Of a stretch of 64,000 nucleotides of DNA, positions 35,259 to 44,024 are shown one piece after another. The stretch's first letter is position 1; each line of letters starts with the position of its first letter. The DNA is from Deltaproteobacteria bacterium (GTDB taxonomy: Bacteria > Desulfobacterota > Desulfuromonadia > Geobacterales > Geobacteraceae): positions 1 through 64,000 of the forward strand of contig JAJZUQ010000009.1 of NCBI GenBank assembly GCA_021848385.1, read 5' to 3'. The notes beneath the pieces were generated by a model that saw nothing but the letters and a program-made list of their open reading frames with translations, did no database searches and was not told where the DNA came from. Position numbers and translations under genes: made by a program.

Positions 35259-35492
35259 ATGGAAAACCCGCCCCTCCCTGACCATCGGGAGTTCCTCCAA
35301 CTGGCCCGGCAGAGGATGCCCTTCGGGAAATATGAAGGCAGGCTCCTGATCGACCTCCCCGAGCCGTATGTCGTCTGGTTTGCCCGGCAGGGGTTTCCCG
35401 AGGGGAAACTCGGCGACATGCTCCGGACGGTTTACGAGATCAAGGTCAACGGACTGGAGTACCTGTTCGAGCCGTTACGTCATCTGCTCTGA
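35259..35492 (+). CDS. DUF3820 family protein
   Basis: This 77-residue protein matches DUF3820: RQRMPFGKYEGRLLIDLPE, the PYVVWFARQGFPEGKLG helix and a NGLEYLFEPL ending. Homologues are sometimes called putative quorum-sensing-regulated factors, with no proven activity. The ATG at 35259 is 4 bp after the dus stop, so the genes are coupled. Confidence 0.8.
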   Translation: MENPPLPDHREFLQLARQRMPFGKYEGRLLIDLPEPYVVWFARQGFPEGKLGDMLRTVYEIKVNGLEYLFEPLRHLL

Positions 35493-35550
35493 CAGTTGTT
35501 TCCGTATCATTTTAGAAGTATGATTTAGCACGACTGAGAGAGGAACATTT

Positions 35551-35841
35551 ATGGCGGAATTTCTCAAATACCTGGCGTTGTTGATGGTACTGGTGGTCTG
35601 TTACCAGTTCTACGCATTCTCTATCTCCCGTGTCGGCCAGGAAAAGCAGGTACGATGCCAGCGACTGGGGATCATCTTCACGACGATCGGCATCGTCAGC
35701 CTCATATTCCGCACCGGCCCGACAGTCATCGGCGGGCTGGTCCTTATCATGCTCGGATTACGTCTGATCGCCCAGGGGCTCGACCGGCTGGACAAGAAAA
35801 CGTTCATCGACCGATACGAGGAGGACCAGGAAGATAAGTAA
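35551..35841 (+). CDS. Small two-helix membrane protein, unknown
   Basis: This 96-residue protein has two or three hydrophobic segments (about residues 5-23, 43-58 and 60-75) and an acidic C-terminal tail ending EEDQEDK. An AGAGGAAC ribosome-binding site precedes the ATG. I recognise no family. It lies 58 bp after the DUF3820 gene and converges on the DUF2784 gene. Confidence 0.6.
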   Translation: MAEFLKYLALLMVLVVCYQFYAFSISRVGQEKQVRCQRLGIIFTTIGIVSLIFRTGPTVIGGLVLIMLGLRLIAQGLDRLDKKTFIDRYEEDQEDK

Positions 35842-35868
35842 CTAGCCAGCAGGCGGCAAGAGGGAATG

Positions 35869-36240
35869 TCACCTGCGATTGCGCGGATGGCGTCGCCAGA
35901 GGCTGACGTAGATGGCAAGATTGACGAAGAGGGCCACCAGGCCGAAAACAAACTGCAAATTGCGGGTGAGGCCGAGGGGGTAGAGGAGTGGCTCCAGGTA
36001 GCGCTCGATGAAGGTACCACCGTAACCCGCTTCTCCCCCCAGCCGCCGTAGCCTGTTTTCCAGATAGGTGAGGGGGCAGACCCACCCCCCAAGTTCGATC
36101 ATGACCCCCCAAACGGCGGCAGGCAGATGAAACCATGCCAGGTGCGGCCAGCGGAGCACCCCAAATCCTCCCGCCAGCACGAAGAGAACGAAAGAGGCAT
36201 GGACGAGAACCGTCATGTCTGCCAGAACAATATAGGACAT
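35869..36240 (-). CDS. DUF2784 family membrane protein
   Basis: This 123-residue inner-membrane protein has three to four transmembrane segments and the DUF2784 pattern: LADMTVLVHASFVLFV near the N-terminus, WGVMIELGGWVCPLTYLENRLR in the middle (positions about 44-65) and a final segment with NLAIYVSLWRR. The invariant Cys of the CPLTYLEN motif is present. Function is unknown. It follows the rhodanese-like gene and its terminator on the same strand. Confidence 0.82.
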   Translation of the reverse strand: MSYIVLADMTVLVHASFVLFVLAGGFGVLRWPHLAWFHLPAAVWGVMIELGGWVCPLTYLENRLRRLGGEAGYGGTFIERYLEPLLYPLGLTRNLQFVFGLVALFVNLAIYVSLWRRHPRNRR

Positions 36241-36266
36241 GGATATCTCCGTAGTTAAACGGAAAA

Positions 36267-36283
36267 GGCGGCCAATGGCCGCC
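36267..36283. terminator. Intrinsic terminator, GGCGGCC/GGCCGCC type
   Basis: GGCGGCC (36267-36273), loop AAT and GGCCGCC (36277-36283) are flanked by AAAA and TTT. It lies 21 bp past the rhodanese gene on the minus strand. The same stem recurs at 42194 and 45044. Confidence 0.75.
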
Positions 36284-36304
36284 TTTCATACGTCGTTCCC
36301 TTCC

Positions 36305-36622
36305 TCACCTGACCGGGTAGCCGGCACCCTTCCAGGCCTCCACTCCACCCAGCAGCGCCGAAACATTCCCGTATCCCTGCGCCTGGTACTCTTCCGCCCG
36401 ACCGGCGGATGTGTGCTCGGTCGGTCAGGCGCAGTAGAAGATGATCTCCTGTCCCTTGTCCAGCGTGGCGAGACGGCTCCGGAACTGGGCGAGGGATATT
36501 CCCCCTTCGAGCATCATCCTGCCGCACAACTCTTCGCTTTCATAGGCGCAGACGAAAAGCGCCTCACCGGCCGTCACTTTCCGGCGGGCTTCCGCCGGAG
36601 TCGTCCGTGCAACTTCTCCCAT
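36305..36622 (-). CDS. Probable selenocysteine-containing rhodanese-like protein
   Basis: Read as one frame with an in-frame TGA at codon 66 (36425-36427), this encodes a 105-residue single rhodanese domain. Before the TGA it reads GQEIIFYCA; after it PTEHTSAGRAEEYQAQGYG and a LLGGVEAWKGAGYPV ending that is the canonical rhodanese C-terminus. The TGA falls at the active-site loop, where relatives have a catalytic Cys (YCAC-P pattern), so Cys replaced by Sec is the simplest reading. A stem-loop directly after the TGA fits a bacterial SECIS. A sulfur- or selenium-transfer role is likely. The alternative is a nonsense mutation splitting a rhodanese gene. Confidence 0.75.
36398..36427 (-). promoter_or_regulatory. 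Candidate bacterial SECIS after in-frame UGA
   Basis: Immediately after the UGA (36425-36427) the minus strand reads CCGACCG (36424-36418), a 13-nt loop and CGGTCGG (36404-36398), giving a perfect 7-bp stem. Position and size fit the bacterial selenocysteine insertion element read by SelB. Recognition details of the apical loop cannot be checked by eye. Confidence 0.6.
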
Positions 36623-36712
36623 GATCGGTCTCCTTTCGCGTAATCAACGTAGGTACAGTCTACCCCGGTTTCGGATGAAGGCAACGGAGAAAGCAGGATT
36701 CAACCTGCTCTC

Positions 36713-37531
36713 CTATCTCTGGATAAAGAGCAGCAGGGTCAACAGGAGGGGAAAGAGGTTGAGGGATGAAAAGATGGCCGTTTCGGAACGGCTGAAAACG
36801 ATCACTCCGAGGGGAAGACAAAGGGCCACGTACCACAGAGGGATGAGATGGCCGATGACGCCGAAAGCCGGCAGCAGCATCGCTCCAACCGCCAGGGCGG
36901 CGACCCAGAGCCGGAAGAGCCCGGCAGGATATGAACCGTACCGGCGGAGTTGGAGCAGGGGAATGCCGGCACGCCGGTAGTCGTCGGCGTGACGCTGCTG
37001 GAGAAGCCAGAAGTGGGGAATCTGCCAGAGGTAGAGGAGGCCGGCGAGAATTACCACGGGATAATCTAGAGGCTCTCCGCCGGCGCAGCACCAGCCGATG
37101 ACCGGCGGGATCGCCCCGCAGAGCGCACCCGCCGCCAGAGCCAAGGTGGTGCGCCGCTTGAGGGGAGTATAGACACCGAGATACCATGCAAGCGCAGCGG
37201 AACCCAGCAGTGCAGGCATCCCCCCCCCCGCAACAGAGAGCAGCAGAACGCCAGCCGCCAGAAGGGCATAACCAGCTGACGCCACAGTTCCCGGCGTCAG
37301 CTCTCCTGCGGGGAGCGGCCGGAGGCAGGTCCTCTCCATGAGCCGGTCGACATCGCGCTCCAGAACCTGGTTGAACGCCGATCCCGCCGCCGCCAGGAGG
37401 GAAACGCCGGTAAAGACCTCAACCAGTTGAACGGAGTCGACCACTGCCGGAAAGAGGAGGTACCCCCCCACCGCCGTTGCGCCGTTCAGGAGCGCAAGCC
37501 GCGGCCGGAACAACCGAAAGAGAATCCCCAT
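36713..37531 (-). CDS. ctaB: Protoheme IX farnesyltransferase (heme O synthase)
   Basis: This 272-residue UbiA-family membrane prenyltransferase farnesylates heme B to heme O for the oxidase. The Asp-rich motif is NQVLERDVDRLMERT near residue 54 and the second is YTPLKRRTTLA; LWQIPHFWLLQQRHADDY is typical of CtaB/CyoE. About eight hydrophobic segments are seen. The ATG at 37531 overlaps the coxB stop (TGATG). It closes the oxidase operon. No ctaA for heme A is visible in this window. Confidence 0.92.
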   Translation of the reverse strand: MGILFRLFRPRLALLNGATAVGGYLLFPAVVDSVQLVEVFTGVSLLAAAGSAFNQVLERDVDRLMERTCLRPLPAGELTPGTVASAGYALLAAGVLLLSVAGGGMPALLGSAALAWYLGVYTPLKRRTTLALAAGALCGAIPPVIGWCCAGGEPLDYPVVILAGLLYLWQIPHFWLLQQRHADDYRRAGIPLLQLRRYGSYPAGLFRLWVAALAVGAMLLPAFGVIGHLIPLWYVALCLPLGVIVFSRSETAIFSSLNLFPLLLTLLLFIQR

Positions 37532-38442
37532 CACCTGACCCCCTTGATGAACGTCACCATCTCCGTCACCTCGTCCGGGGTTAGACCGGGAACGGCAGGC
37601 ATGATCGGCTGGTACCCCTTCACCACATCGGCGTTCGGGTCGAGGATCGAGCGCCGCAGGTACTCCTCGTCCACCGTGATGGTCCGTTCGGTACCCCCCG
37701 TCAAGACCGTCACACGCCGCCCGAAAATCCCCTTGAAACTCGGGCCGACCTTCGGCGTCCCGTCGAGGGAATGGCAGCCGAGGCAGCCATGTTTTTCCAG
37801 AAGTGCCTTGCCGGCTGACTCATCCTCTTTGCCTTCCCCCTTCTCAAGCCATGCGGTAAACTCAGCCGGGGGAACAGCCTCCACTGTCGTAATCATCGCG
37901 GAATGGCCTACACCACAGTAGACAGAACAGAAGAGGTCGTAGGAGCCGGGCTTGCTTGCCACGAACCAGACATGGTTCTTCATCCCCGGCACCACATCGT
38001 GTTTAACCCGGAAGGCGGGGATATAGAAACCGTGCAGCACATCCTTGGAGACCAGCTCTACCACCACCGGCTTGCCAACGGGGACGTACAGTTTGGGACT
38101 GGTCTTGCCGTTGGCGTAGGTGAAGCTCCAGGACCACATGCGAGCCGTTGCCGTCACCGGCAGCGCCCCCTTGGGCACGTTGCGCAGGGACAGGTAGCCC
38201 GACCAGCCGTAATAGAACATGGCCAGCACCAGGATGGAGGGGAGGACGATCCAGACGATTTCGAGCCAGATATTGCCGGATGACTGGGAAGTCGGCTCGG
38301 GTGCACGGGAGCGGCGGTAACGGATGACAAACGCTACCATGGTCGCCGTGATGCCGAGCAGCAGGACGATGGACACCCCGATGATGAACTTGAAGACCGG
38401 GTCGACCGCCTGGGTCGTGGTGATGAGCAGATTCGGGTCCAC
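37531..38442 (-). CDS. coxB: Cytochrome c oxidase subunit II with fused cytochrome c (caa3 type)
   Basis: This 303-residue subunit takes electrons in at the CuA centre. Two N-terminal membrane helices (about residues 16-40 and 58-77) precede the cupredoxin domain with CuA ligands H137, C172, C176, H180 and M183. A C-terminal cytochrome c domain has C220-L-G-C-H224 and a distal Met in the PIMPAVPGL region. The fused heme domain defines a caa3-type oxidase. It starts at GTG with AAAGGA upstream. It lies between the small subunit IV gene and heme O synthase. Confidence 0.95.
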   Translation of the reverse strand: MDPNLLITTTQAVDPVFKFIIGVSIVLLLGITATMVAFVIRYRRSRAPEPTSQSSGNIWLEIVWIVLPSILVLAMFYYGWSGYLSLRNVPKGALPVTATARMWSWSFTYANGKTSPKLYVPVGKPVVVELVSKDVLHGFYIPAFRVKHDVVPGMKNHVWFVASKPGSYDLFCSVYCGVGHSAMITTVEAVPPAEFTAWLEKGEGKEDESAGKALLEKHGCLGCHSLDGTPKVGPSFKGIFGRRVTVLTGGTERTITVDEEYLRRSILDPNADVVKGYQPIMPAVPGLTPDEVTEMVTFIKGVR

Positions 38443-38539
38443 AAGATTCCTTTCGCCACCCCTGTCCCCTCCTGAATCAGAATGGGAACGTTCCGCTCAC
38501 CCCTTCCTCGATAAGGAGGGGGCCGGGGGATGGTAGACG

Positions 38540-38821
38540 CTAACGGTACAGCACGTCGAAAAACGTGAAGCCGATGAAGATGGCCAGGACGGAGAGGGCA
38601 AAGAACAGCAGCCAGCGCAGGAGCCGCCCCTCGTACTTCATATGCATGAAAAAGGCGATAACAAGCCCCCCCTTAATGACAGCTATGGCGAGGGAGCCCC
38701 AGACATGGCCTATTCCCGCATTATGGCGGGCAACCCAGACTGTCAGGGCCGTCAAGGCAAGGAGCCCCAGCCAGATCGCCGTCAGTTTGCCATAACTGAC
38801 GATGTGTTGTTGTTCACTCAT
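38540..38821 (-). CDS. Cytochrome c oxidase subunit IV (prokaryotic type)
   Basis: This 93-residue protein has three hydrophobic helices and the conserved block KGGLVIAFFMHMKYEGRLLR of the prokaryotic subunit IV family. It probably stabilises the oxidase complex. The ATG at 38821 was chosen over a TTG just upstream. It is located between subunits III and II in the operon. Confidence 0.88.
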   Translation of the reverse strand: MSEQQHIVSYGKLTAIWLGLLALTALTVWVARHNAGIGHVWGSLAIAVIKGGLVIAFFMHMKYEGRLLRWLLFFALSVLAIFIGFTFFDVLYR

Positions 38822-38895
38822 CAACTGAATCTCCGTTCGAAAGCATTCGACCTTGCTAACCGGGCGCCGAGATGGTCGGAAGACCGCCCCCGCCC

Positions 38896-39498
38896 CTACA
38901 GAATCAGGTAGTAGAGCGGGAAGATGAAAATCCAGATCAGATCCACCAGATGCCAGTAAAGAGCTCCGTTCTCCAGCAGCACGTAGTCACCGGCATGGAT
39001 GGTTCCCCGCTGGACGCGAACCGCCACGATGGTCAGGAACGTGCCGCCGATCAGCACGTGCAGGCCATGGAGCCCGACGGTGAGGTAATAGAGACTGTAG
39101 AAGACCGACTCTCCGGCCGGGCCCGCGACCAGCCGGGGGGAGTTTGGATAGATACCGTTGCCGATCTCGGCACTCCACTCCAGGTATTTGTTGAACAGAA
39201 ATACCGCCGCGCAGAGGACCGTTCCGCCGAGCAGCAAAAGGACCATGCGGCGCGCGCCCCGCTGGATGGCGGTCACCGCCATGGCCACCAGCAGACTGCT
39301 GGTAAGGAGGATCACCGTGTTGAGCGTGCCGAAACCGAGGTGCATCTCCTGCCCTGCGGCACCGAATTCCCGGGGATAGCGGGCAAGGTAGGCGGCATAG
39401 AGGAGAAAGAGTCCGCCAAAGAGGAGCAGCTCGGTGAAGAGGAAGATCCACATGCCGAGCTTGGCGCCGGCATAGTCCTTGTGCAGCGCCCCGCTCAC
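38896..39498 (-). CDS. coxC: Cytochrome c oxidase subunit III
   Basis: This 200-residue membrane subunit has five hydrophobic helices, fewer than the seven of mitochondrial-type subunit III, as is usual for this shorter bacterial form. Family motifs include KLGMWIFLFTELLLFGGLF, YYLTVGLHGLHVLIG and the C-terminal WHLVDLIWIFIFPLYYL. The GTG at 39498 overlaps the coxA stop (GTGA), so translation is coupled; a longer in-frame start would lie inside coxA. Confidence 0.92.
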   Translation of the reverse strand: MSGALHKDYAGAKLGMWIFLFTELLLFGGLFLLYAAYLARYPREFGAAGQEMHLGFGTLNTVILLTSSLLVAMAVTAIQRGARRMVLLLLGGTVLCAAVFLFNKYLEWSAEIGNGIYPNSPRLVAGPAGESVFYSLYYLTVGLHGLHVLIGGTFLTIVAVRVQRGTIHAGDYVLLENGALYWHLVDLIWIFIFPLYYLIL

Positions 39499-41126
39499 GG
39501 GATTCCCGCTTTCTTGAAATCGTACGGGCCGTGGGTCACGACCGGCTCTTGTTCGAAGTTCTCCGTCGGCGGAGGTGTCGGGATCGTCCATTCCAGGGTG
39601 GCGGCCCCCCAAGGGTTCCTGTCGATCGGCTCCCCTTTGAAGAGGCCCCGGAACAGGTTCACCAGCATCAGTATCAGGCCGCTCACCAGAATCCAGCTGC
39701 CGATGGTGGAGACCAGGTTGAGGGGGGCGAACTCCGGAAGGTAGTCGTAGTAGCGGCGGGGCATCCCCTTCATCCCCAATACCATCATGGTGAAGTAGGT
39801 GATGTTGAAGCCGACGAACATCAGCACCCAGGCGACGACGGCCGGCTTTTCGGCGTAGCGGCGGCCGTAGAACTTGGGAAGCCAGTAGTGCATGGCCCCG
39901 AAGAAGGCGAAGACGCCGCCGCCGAAGATGACATAGTGAAAGTGGCCGACCACGAACTGCGTATCATGAACATGGATGTCGGTGGCGGCCGCGCCGAGGA
40001 CCAGGCCGCTCAGTCCGCCGATGGAGAAGAGCAGGATGAAGGCGAGGGCAAAGAGCATGGGGGCTTCCAGGGAAATCGACCCCCGGTAGAGGGTGGAGAC
40101 CCAGTTGAAGACCTTGATGGCCGAAGGGATCGCCACCACGAAGGTAAGAAAGGAAAAGACCAGGATGGCCGTGTCGCTCATGCCGCTGGTAAACATGTGG
40201 TGCCCCCAGACGAGGGAACCGGCGGCAGCGATGGCGAGGCTGGAAAAGGCAATCATCTTGTAGCCGAAGATCGGTTTGCGGGCAAAGACCGGCATGATCT
40301 CGGAAATTACCCCCATCCCCGGCAGGATCATGATGTAGACCGCAGGGTGGGAATAGATCCAGAACAGGTGCTGGTACATGAGGGGGTCGCCCCCGCGTGC
40401 CGGGTCGAAGAGGCCGGTGCCGAGGAACCGTTCCGCGATGATCAGCGCCAGGGTGATGCCGAGAATCGGGGTCGCCAGGATCTGCACCCAGGCGGTGGCG
40501 TAGAGCGACCAGACGAAGAGCGGCAGCCTCCCCCAGGTCATCCCCTCGGCCCGCAGGCGATGGATAGTGGTGACAAAGTTGAGGCCGGTAATAATGGACG
40601 AGAAGCCGACGATGAAGACGCCGAAAACCGCCAGGGAGACGTTGGTGCCGGTCCGTTCGCTGAAGGGGACATAGAAGGTCCAGCCGGTGTCGGGGGGACC
40701 GCCGCCGGTGAAGAGCGAGGTGATGATTACGGCGGCACCTGCGATGTAAAGCCACCAGGAGAAGAGGTTCAGGCGTGGAAAGGCCACATCCCTGCTACCT
40801 ATCTGGATCGGCATGACCAGGTTGCCGAAGGAGCCCTGAAAGCCGGGGATGATGAAGAGAAAGATCATCAGCACCCCATGGACGGTGAATATGGCGTTGT
40901 ACGTCTGGGGTCCCATGATGGTCCGTCCCGGCGCCATCAGCTCGATGCGGAGCAGAACCCCGAGCACAACGGCTATCAGGAAGAAGGTGAGCACCGAATA
41001 GAAGTAGAGCAGGCCAATCCGCTTGTGATCGGTGGAAAAGATCCAGGCGGTGATGCCGGTTTTGCCGGTATCGGTCCAGAAACCGCCATTTCTGGCAGGA
41101 TGCACTTTTTCAGCAGAATTCATCAT
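39495..41126 (-). CDS. coxA: Cytochrome c oxidase subunit I (A2-type heme-copper oxidase)
   Basis: This is the catalytic 543-residue subunit with twelve transmembrane helices; it reduces O2 to water and pumps protons. The high-spin heme/CuB region includes GHHMFTSGM and HDTQFVVGHFHYV. The D-channel motif reads YSHPAVYIMILPGMG; the YSHP form without the usual Glu marks the A2 subfamily, as in Thermus caa3. One of two adjacent ATG codons after GGAG is the start (41126 or 41123). It opens the operon coxA-coxC-subunit IV-coxB-ctaB. Confidence 0.95.
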   Translation of the reverse strand: MMNSAEKVHPARNGGFWTDTGKTGITAWIFSTDHKRIGLLYFYSVLTFFLIAVVLGVLLRIELMAPGRTIMGPQTYNAIFTVHGVLMIFLFIIPGFQGSFGNLVMPIQIGSRDVAFPRLNLFSWWLYIAGAAVIITSLFTGGGPPDTGWTFYVPFSERTGTNVSLAVFGVFIVGFSSIITGLNFVTTIHRLRAEGMTWGRLPLFVWSLYATAWVQILATPILGITLALIIAERFLGTGLFDPARGGDPLMYQHLFWIYSHPAVYIMILPGMGVISEIMPVFARKPIFGYKMIAFSSLAIAAAGSLVWGHHMFTSGMSDTAILVFSFLTFVVAIPSAIKVFNWVSTLYRGSISLEAPMLFALAFILLFSIGGLSGLVLGAAATDIHVHDTQFVVGHFHYVIFGGGVFAFFGAMHYWLPKFYGRRYAEKPAVVAWVLMFVGFNITYFTMMVLGMKGMPRRYYDYLPEFAPLNLVSTIGSWILVSGLILMLVNLFRGLFKGEPIDRNPWGAATLEWTIPTPPPTENFEQEPVVTHGPYDFKKAGIP

Positions 41127-41265
41127 CACTCCAAACCAAACCCGAATGGAACGCGGAAAAGGCGGAAAAACCTGGATAACAGCGGATCAATCCCGATTAA
41201 AAAATCCGCTTTTATCCGTATTTTCAGATATGATCCGTGTTCTATTCAGCTTGTGTTTTTGCCAC

Positions 41266-42111
41266 TTACCCCTTGCGTCCGGTCAGGAGCAGGAAAGCGA
41301 GGAAAGCCGCCGCGCCTGCAATGACAACCGTGGCGCTCACCCGCAGCAGGTTGAAAACGTAGGTCTTCCCTTTCGGGTCAAAGGTGAAGCAGTACCCCAC
41401 GACCTTGCGGATGGTCACCCCCACCTTCCCGTCCCGGGCTTCCAGCAGGGCCAGGGTCAGGTCCTTGGGGAGAAAGGTCGTCCCGTACAGGTAACGGACG
41501 ATCGTCCCATCCCGGGCAACGACAAAACTCGCCACCGGATGAATGAAATCCCTGCCTTTGCGGGCGAAACGGTACCCCGCGGCATCGGTCAGCCGGCGGA
41601 TGTCCCGTGCGTCACCGGTAAGGAAGCGCCAACCATCCTCCGGAAAAGGTATATTCATCGAGGCCAGGTACATCCGCTTGTATTTCGCCGCCAGCGCCGG
41701 GGTCTCGGTCTCGTCGAAGCTCAAAGAGATGACCCGGTACTCCGTGCCAGGCTTCCTCTTCACTGCCGGCAGGGCAGCTGCCAGCCCACCTTGCAGGAAA
41801 TTGCACTCATTGGTGCAGCTGTAGTAGACGGGAAGAATAATGGTCGGCACTGTCACCAGATCCGCCAGCCGGACCGGTTTGCCCGATTCGTCGCGGAAGG
41901 TGAGGTCAAGGGGAATCTTTTCTCCGAGCCGCTCGGTGAGGCCGGCCTGCGCCGCGGCATCCGAAGCCAGAACCGGACCGGCATGGTCCTGTGCAGGGAA
42001 AGGTCCCTCCGTATGAGCCAAAGCGAGACCGGGCCATGCAACCCATGCCACGAGCAGCGCCGCCAGGGAAAAACGTGATCCGGTCCCTACTGTTTTGCGT
42101 AGCCGCCCCAT
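41266..42111 (-). CDS. SCO1/SenC-family copper chaperone, membrane-anchored
   Basis: This 281-residue thioredoxin-fold protein delivers copper to CuA. An N-terminal signal or anchor helix (about residues 14-32) is followed by the copper motif CTNEC (C99, C103) and a conserved His in FIHPVASF (H191); a C-terminal transmembrane helix (about 255-277) is an extra feature. The ATG at 42111 has GGAG 7 nt upstream and was preferred to one five codons earlier. It lies 139 bp upstream of coxA, so it may be in the same operon. Confidence 0.88.
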   Translation of the reverse strand: MGRLRKTVGTGSRFSLAALLVAWVAWPGLALAHTEGPFPAQDHAGPVLASDAAAQAGLTERLGEKIPLDLTFRDESGKPVRLADLVTVPTIILPVYYSCTNECNFLQGGLAAALPAVKRKPGTEYRVISLSFDETETPALAAKYKRMYLASMNIPFPEDGWRFLTGDARDIRRLTDAAGYRFARKGRDFIHPVASFVVARDGTIVRYLYGTTFLPKDLTLALLEARDGKVGVTIRKVVGYCFTFDPKGKTYVFNLLRVSATVVIAGAAAFLAFLLLTGRKG

Positions 42112-42193
42112 GTACCTGCTCCCCATGATATATTATATCCCTATCATGTATACCATGCCCCTGGCGACACGCCATGGGCGGAGGCAAAAAAAA

Positions 42194-42210
42194 GGCGGCC
42201 ATTGGCCGCC
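42194..42210 (-). terminator. Intrinsic terminator after folD
   Basis: GGCGGCC (42194-42200), ATT and GGCCGCC (42204-42210) form the stem, and on the minus strand eight T follow. It lies 25 bp past the folD stop and before the SCO gene. Confidence 0.88.
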
Positions 42211-42235
42211 TGAGAAGGAGTAAGAATGCACCCGG

Positions 42236-43108
42236 TCAAACCAGGTTGAAGTTGTTCTGGTACGCAACCAGCGTATTGATCATCAGGGCGGTGACAGTCA
42301 TCCGGCCGACCCCGCCAGGGACCGGTGTTATCCAGGAACATTTCGGCGCGACGTGCTCGAAATCAACGTCCCCCACGATCTTGCCGTTCTCCAGCCGGTT
42401 GATTCCGACGTCGATGAGGACGACCCCCTCCTTCACCATATCCTCGGTGACGAACCCCGGGATGCCGACCGCCACGATCACGATGTCGGCCCGGCGGGTC
42501 TCGTCCAGGAGCAGTTCCCGGGGGGTCTCGATATGAGACAGGGTGACCGTGGCGTTGCCGATGTCGAAATCGTTGGAGAGCATGATGGAGATCGGCTTGC
42601 CGACGATGTTGGACCTGCCGATGACGACACAGTGCTTCCCCTTCACCGGCACTTCATAGAACTGCAAAAGCTTGCAGATGCCGTAGGCGGTCGCCGGCCG
42701 AAACGCCTTCTGCCCCAGCGTCATCCGGCCGAAATTGGTGGGGTGGAAGCCGTCGATGTCCTTGTCGGGTGATATGGCGTTGATGATGTGCTGCTGGTTG
42801 ATGTGCTTGGGGAGGGGGAGCTGGACGATCACCCCGTCGGTGGTCTGATCGCTGTTGATCTCCTCGATCTTCGCCAGCAGTTCCGCCTCCCTGACCGTTT
42901 CCGGGAAACGGATCATGTTGCTGTCGAAACCTGCCAGAGTGCTGGTGGTTATCTTCGACTTGACGTACGACTCGCTCGGCGCATGCGTGCCGACCAGGAT
43001 GATGGTCATGTGCGGCTTGCGCAGGCCGGAATCCACGTAACCGGCCACCTTCTTCGCTATGTCGGCGATCAGGCTCTCTGCGCATTTCTTTCCATCCAGC
43101 AGGTTCAT
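42236..43108 (-). CDS. folD: Bifunctional methylene-THF dehydrogenase / methenyl-THF cyclohydrolase
   Basis: This 290-residue one-carbon enzyme interconverts 5,10-methylene-, methenyl- and 10-formyl-THF. Conserved parts are SESYVKSKI with the catalytic Lys near residue 53, [12 protein letters not shown], the NAD(P) loop [10 protein letters not shown] and [16 protein letters not shown] near the end. The ATG at 43108 follows GGAAG; the frame upstream of it is open but runs antisense-free into the mscS tail and lacks homology. It is followed by a strong terminator. Confidence 0.95.
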   Translation of the reverse strand: MNLLDGKKCAESLIADIAKKVAGYVDSGLRKPHMTIILVGTHAPSESYVKSKITTSTLAGFDSNMIRFPETVREAELLAKIEEINSDQTTDGVIVQLPLPKHINQQHIINAISPDKDIDGFHPTNFGRMTLGQKAFRPATAYGICKLLQFYEVPVKGKHCVVIGRSNIVGKPISIMLSNDFDIGNATVTLSHIETPRELLLDETRRADIVIVAVGIPGFVTEDMVKEGVVLIDVGINRLENGKIVGDVDFEHVAPKCSWITPVPGGVGRMTVTALMINTLVAYQNNFNLV

Positions 43109-43208
43109 GGTATATCTTCCTTTCTTCGCAACGTACGTCATTTCTACCACAAAACGAAGGGGGCCACAACAGCCCCCTCGATGTATATCGTACGCCTGAA
43201 AATATCGG

Positions 43209-44024
43209 CTAAGGGTTCTGCACCACCACCATCTGCGCCGGCATGGGGGACGGGAAGCCGGCGGCGGCCAGGGACTCACGGATGGTGCGATTGCCGTCAA
43301 AATAGACCTGCCAGTAATGGTCGTTATGGCAGAAGGGGCGCACGGCCAGCACCGGTCCCACCAGGGTGAAGTCGAGAATTTCCACCTCCACCGACGGCTG
43401 CGCCAGTACGTTGGGAACCGCCGCCAGTTTCTCCCGCAAAAGCAGCATGGCGGCAACGTGATCGGCACTTCCCGCCAGCTGGCACTTCAATTCGACCCGG
43501 CGGAAATCGTTGGTGGTGAAGTTCTGGATGGTATCGCTGAAAATCTTGCCATTCCCCACCAGCGTCATGACGTTGTCCGGCGTGTTGATGGTGGTGACGA
43601 AGAGGCCGATCTCCCTTATGGTTCCGGTCACTCCGGCCGCTGTCACGAAATCCCCCACTTTGAAGGGGTGCAACACCACGAGAAAGATCCCTGCCGCCAG
43701 GTTGGAAAGGAGTCCGCCCCAGGCGGCGCCGATGGCAATGCCGATGCCGGCCACCAATGCGGCAAAGGTCGTCGTCTGTATGCCGCAGTAACCAAGGATG
43801 GCAACCACCAGAATGATATTGAGGGTCACCGCGACGAAGTTGCCGATGTAGCGCATCAGAGTGGGATCGACCTTCTGCTTTTCCAGAACTCGATTAAGCA
43901 TCCGCCCCACCAGCCCGATTAGCCAGCGGCCGACTAACCAGAACAGGATGACGGCGAGAAGCTTGGTTCCCAGTTCCGTCAGGTAGGTTACTGCGAGCTG
44001 CTGGTACTGTCCCATCGTTTCCAT
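43209..44024 (-). CDS. Small-conductance mechanosensitive channel (MscS family)
   Basis: This 271-residue membrane channel releases solutes on hypo-osmotic shock. Three helices are seen (about residues 18-40, 60-82 and 86-115); the third is the pore helix, with a Gly/Ala pattern [20 protein letters not shown]. The beta domain includes [22 protein letters not shown] and the C-terminal domain has [12 protein letters not shown]. The length is close to E. coli MscS. It lies 100 bp upstream of folD. Confidence 0.92.
   Translation of the reverse strand: METMGQYQQLAVTYLTELGTKLLAVILFWLVGRWLIGLVGRMLNRVLEKQKVDPTLMRYIGNFVAVTLNIILVVAILGYCGIQTTTFAALVAGIGIAIGAAWGGLLSNLAAGIFLVVLHPFKVGDFVTAAGVTGTIREIGLFVTTINTPDNVMTLVGNGKIFSDTIQNFTTNDFRRVELKCQLAGSADHVAAMLLLREKLAAVPNVLAQPSVEVEILDFTLVGPVLAVRPFCHNDHYWQVYFDGNRTIRESLAAAGFPSPMPAQMVVVQNP

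Noticed and set aside
36425..36622. A separate 65-residue truncated rhodanese gene
   Set aside because: The family sequence continues in the same frame past the TGA with a SECIS-like hairpin, so a read-through selenoprotein is a better explanation than a truncated gene.
41159..41250. Additional gene between coxA and the SCO gene
   Set aside because: No frame with a start signal or protein-like composition; it is best read as a promoter or spacer.
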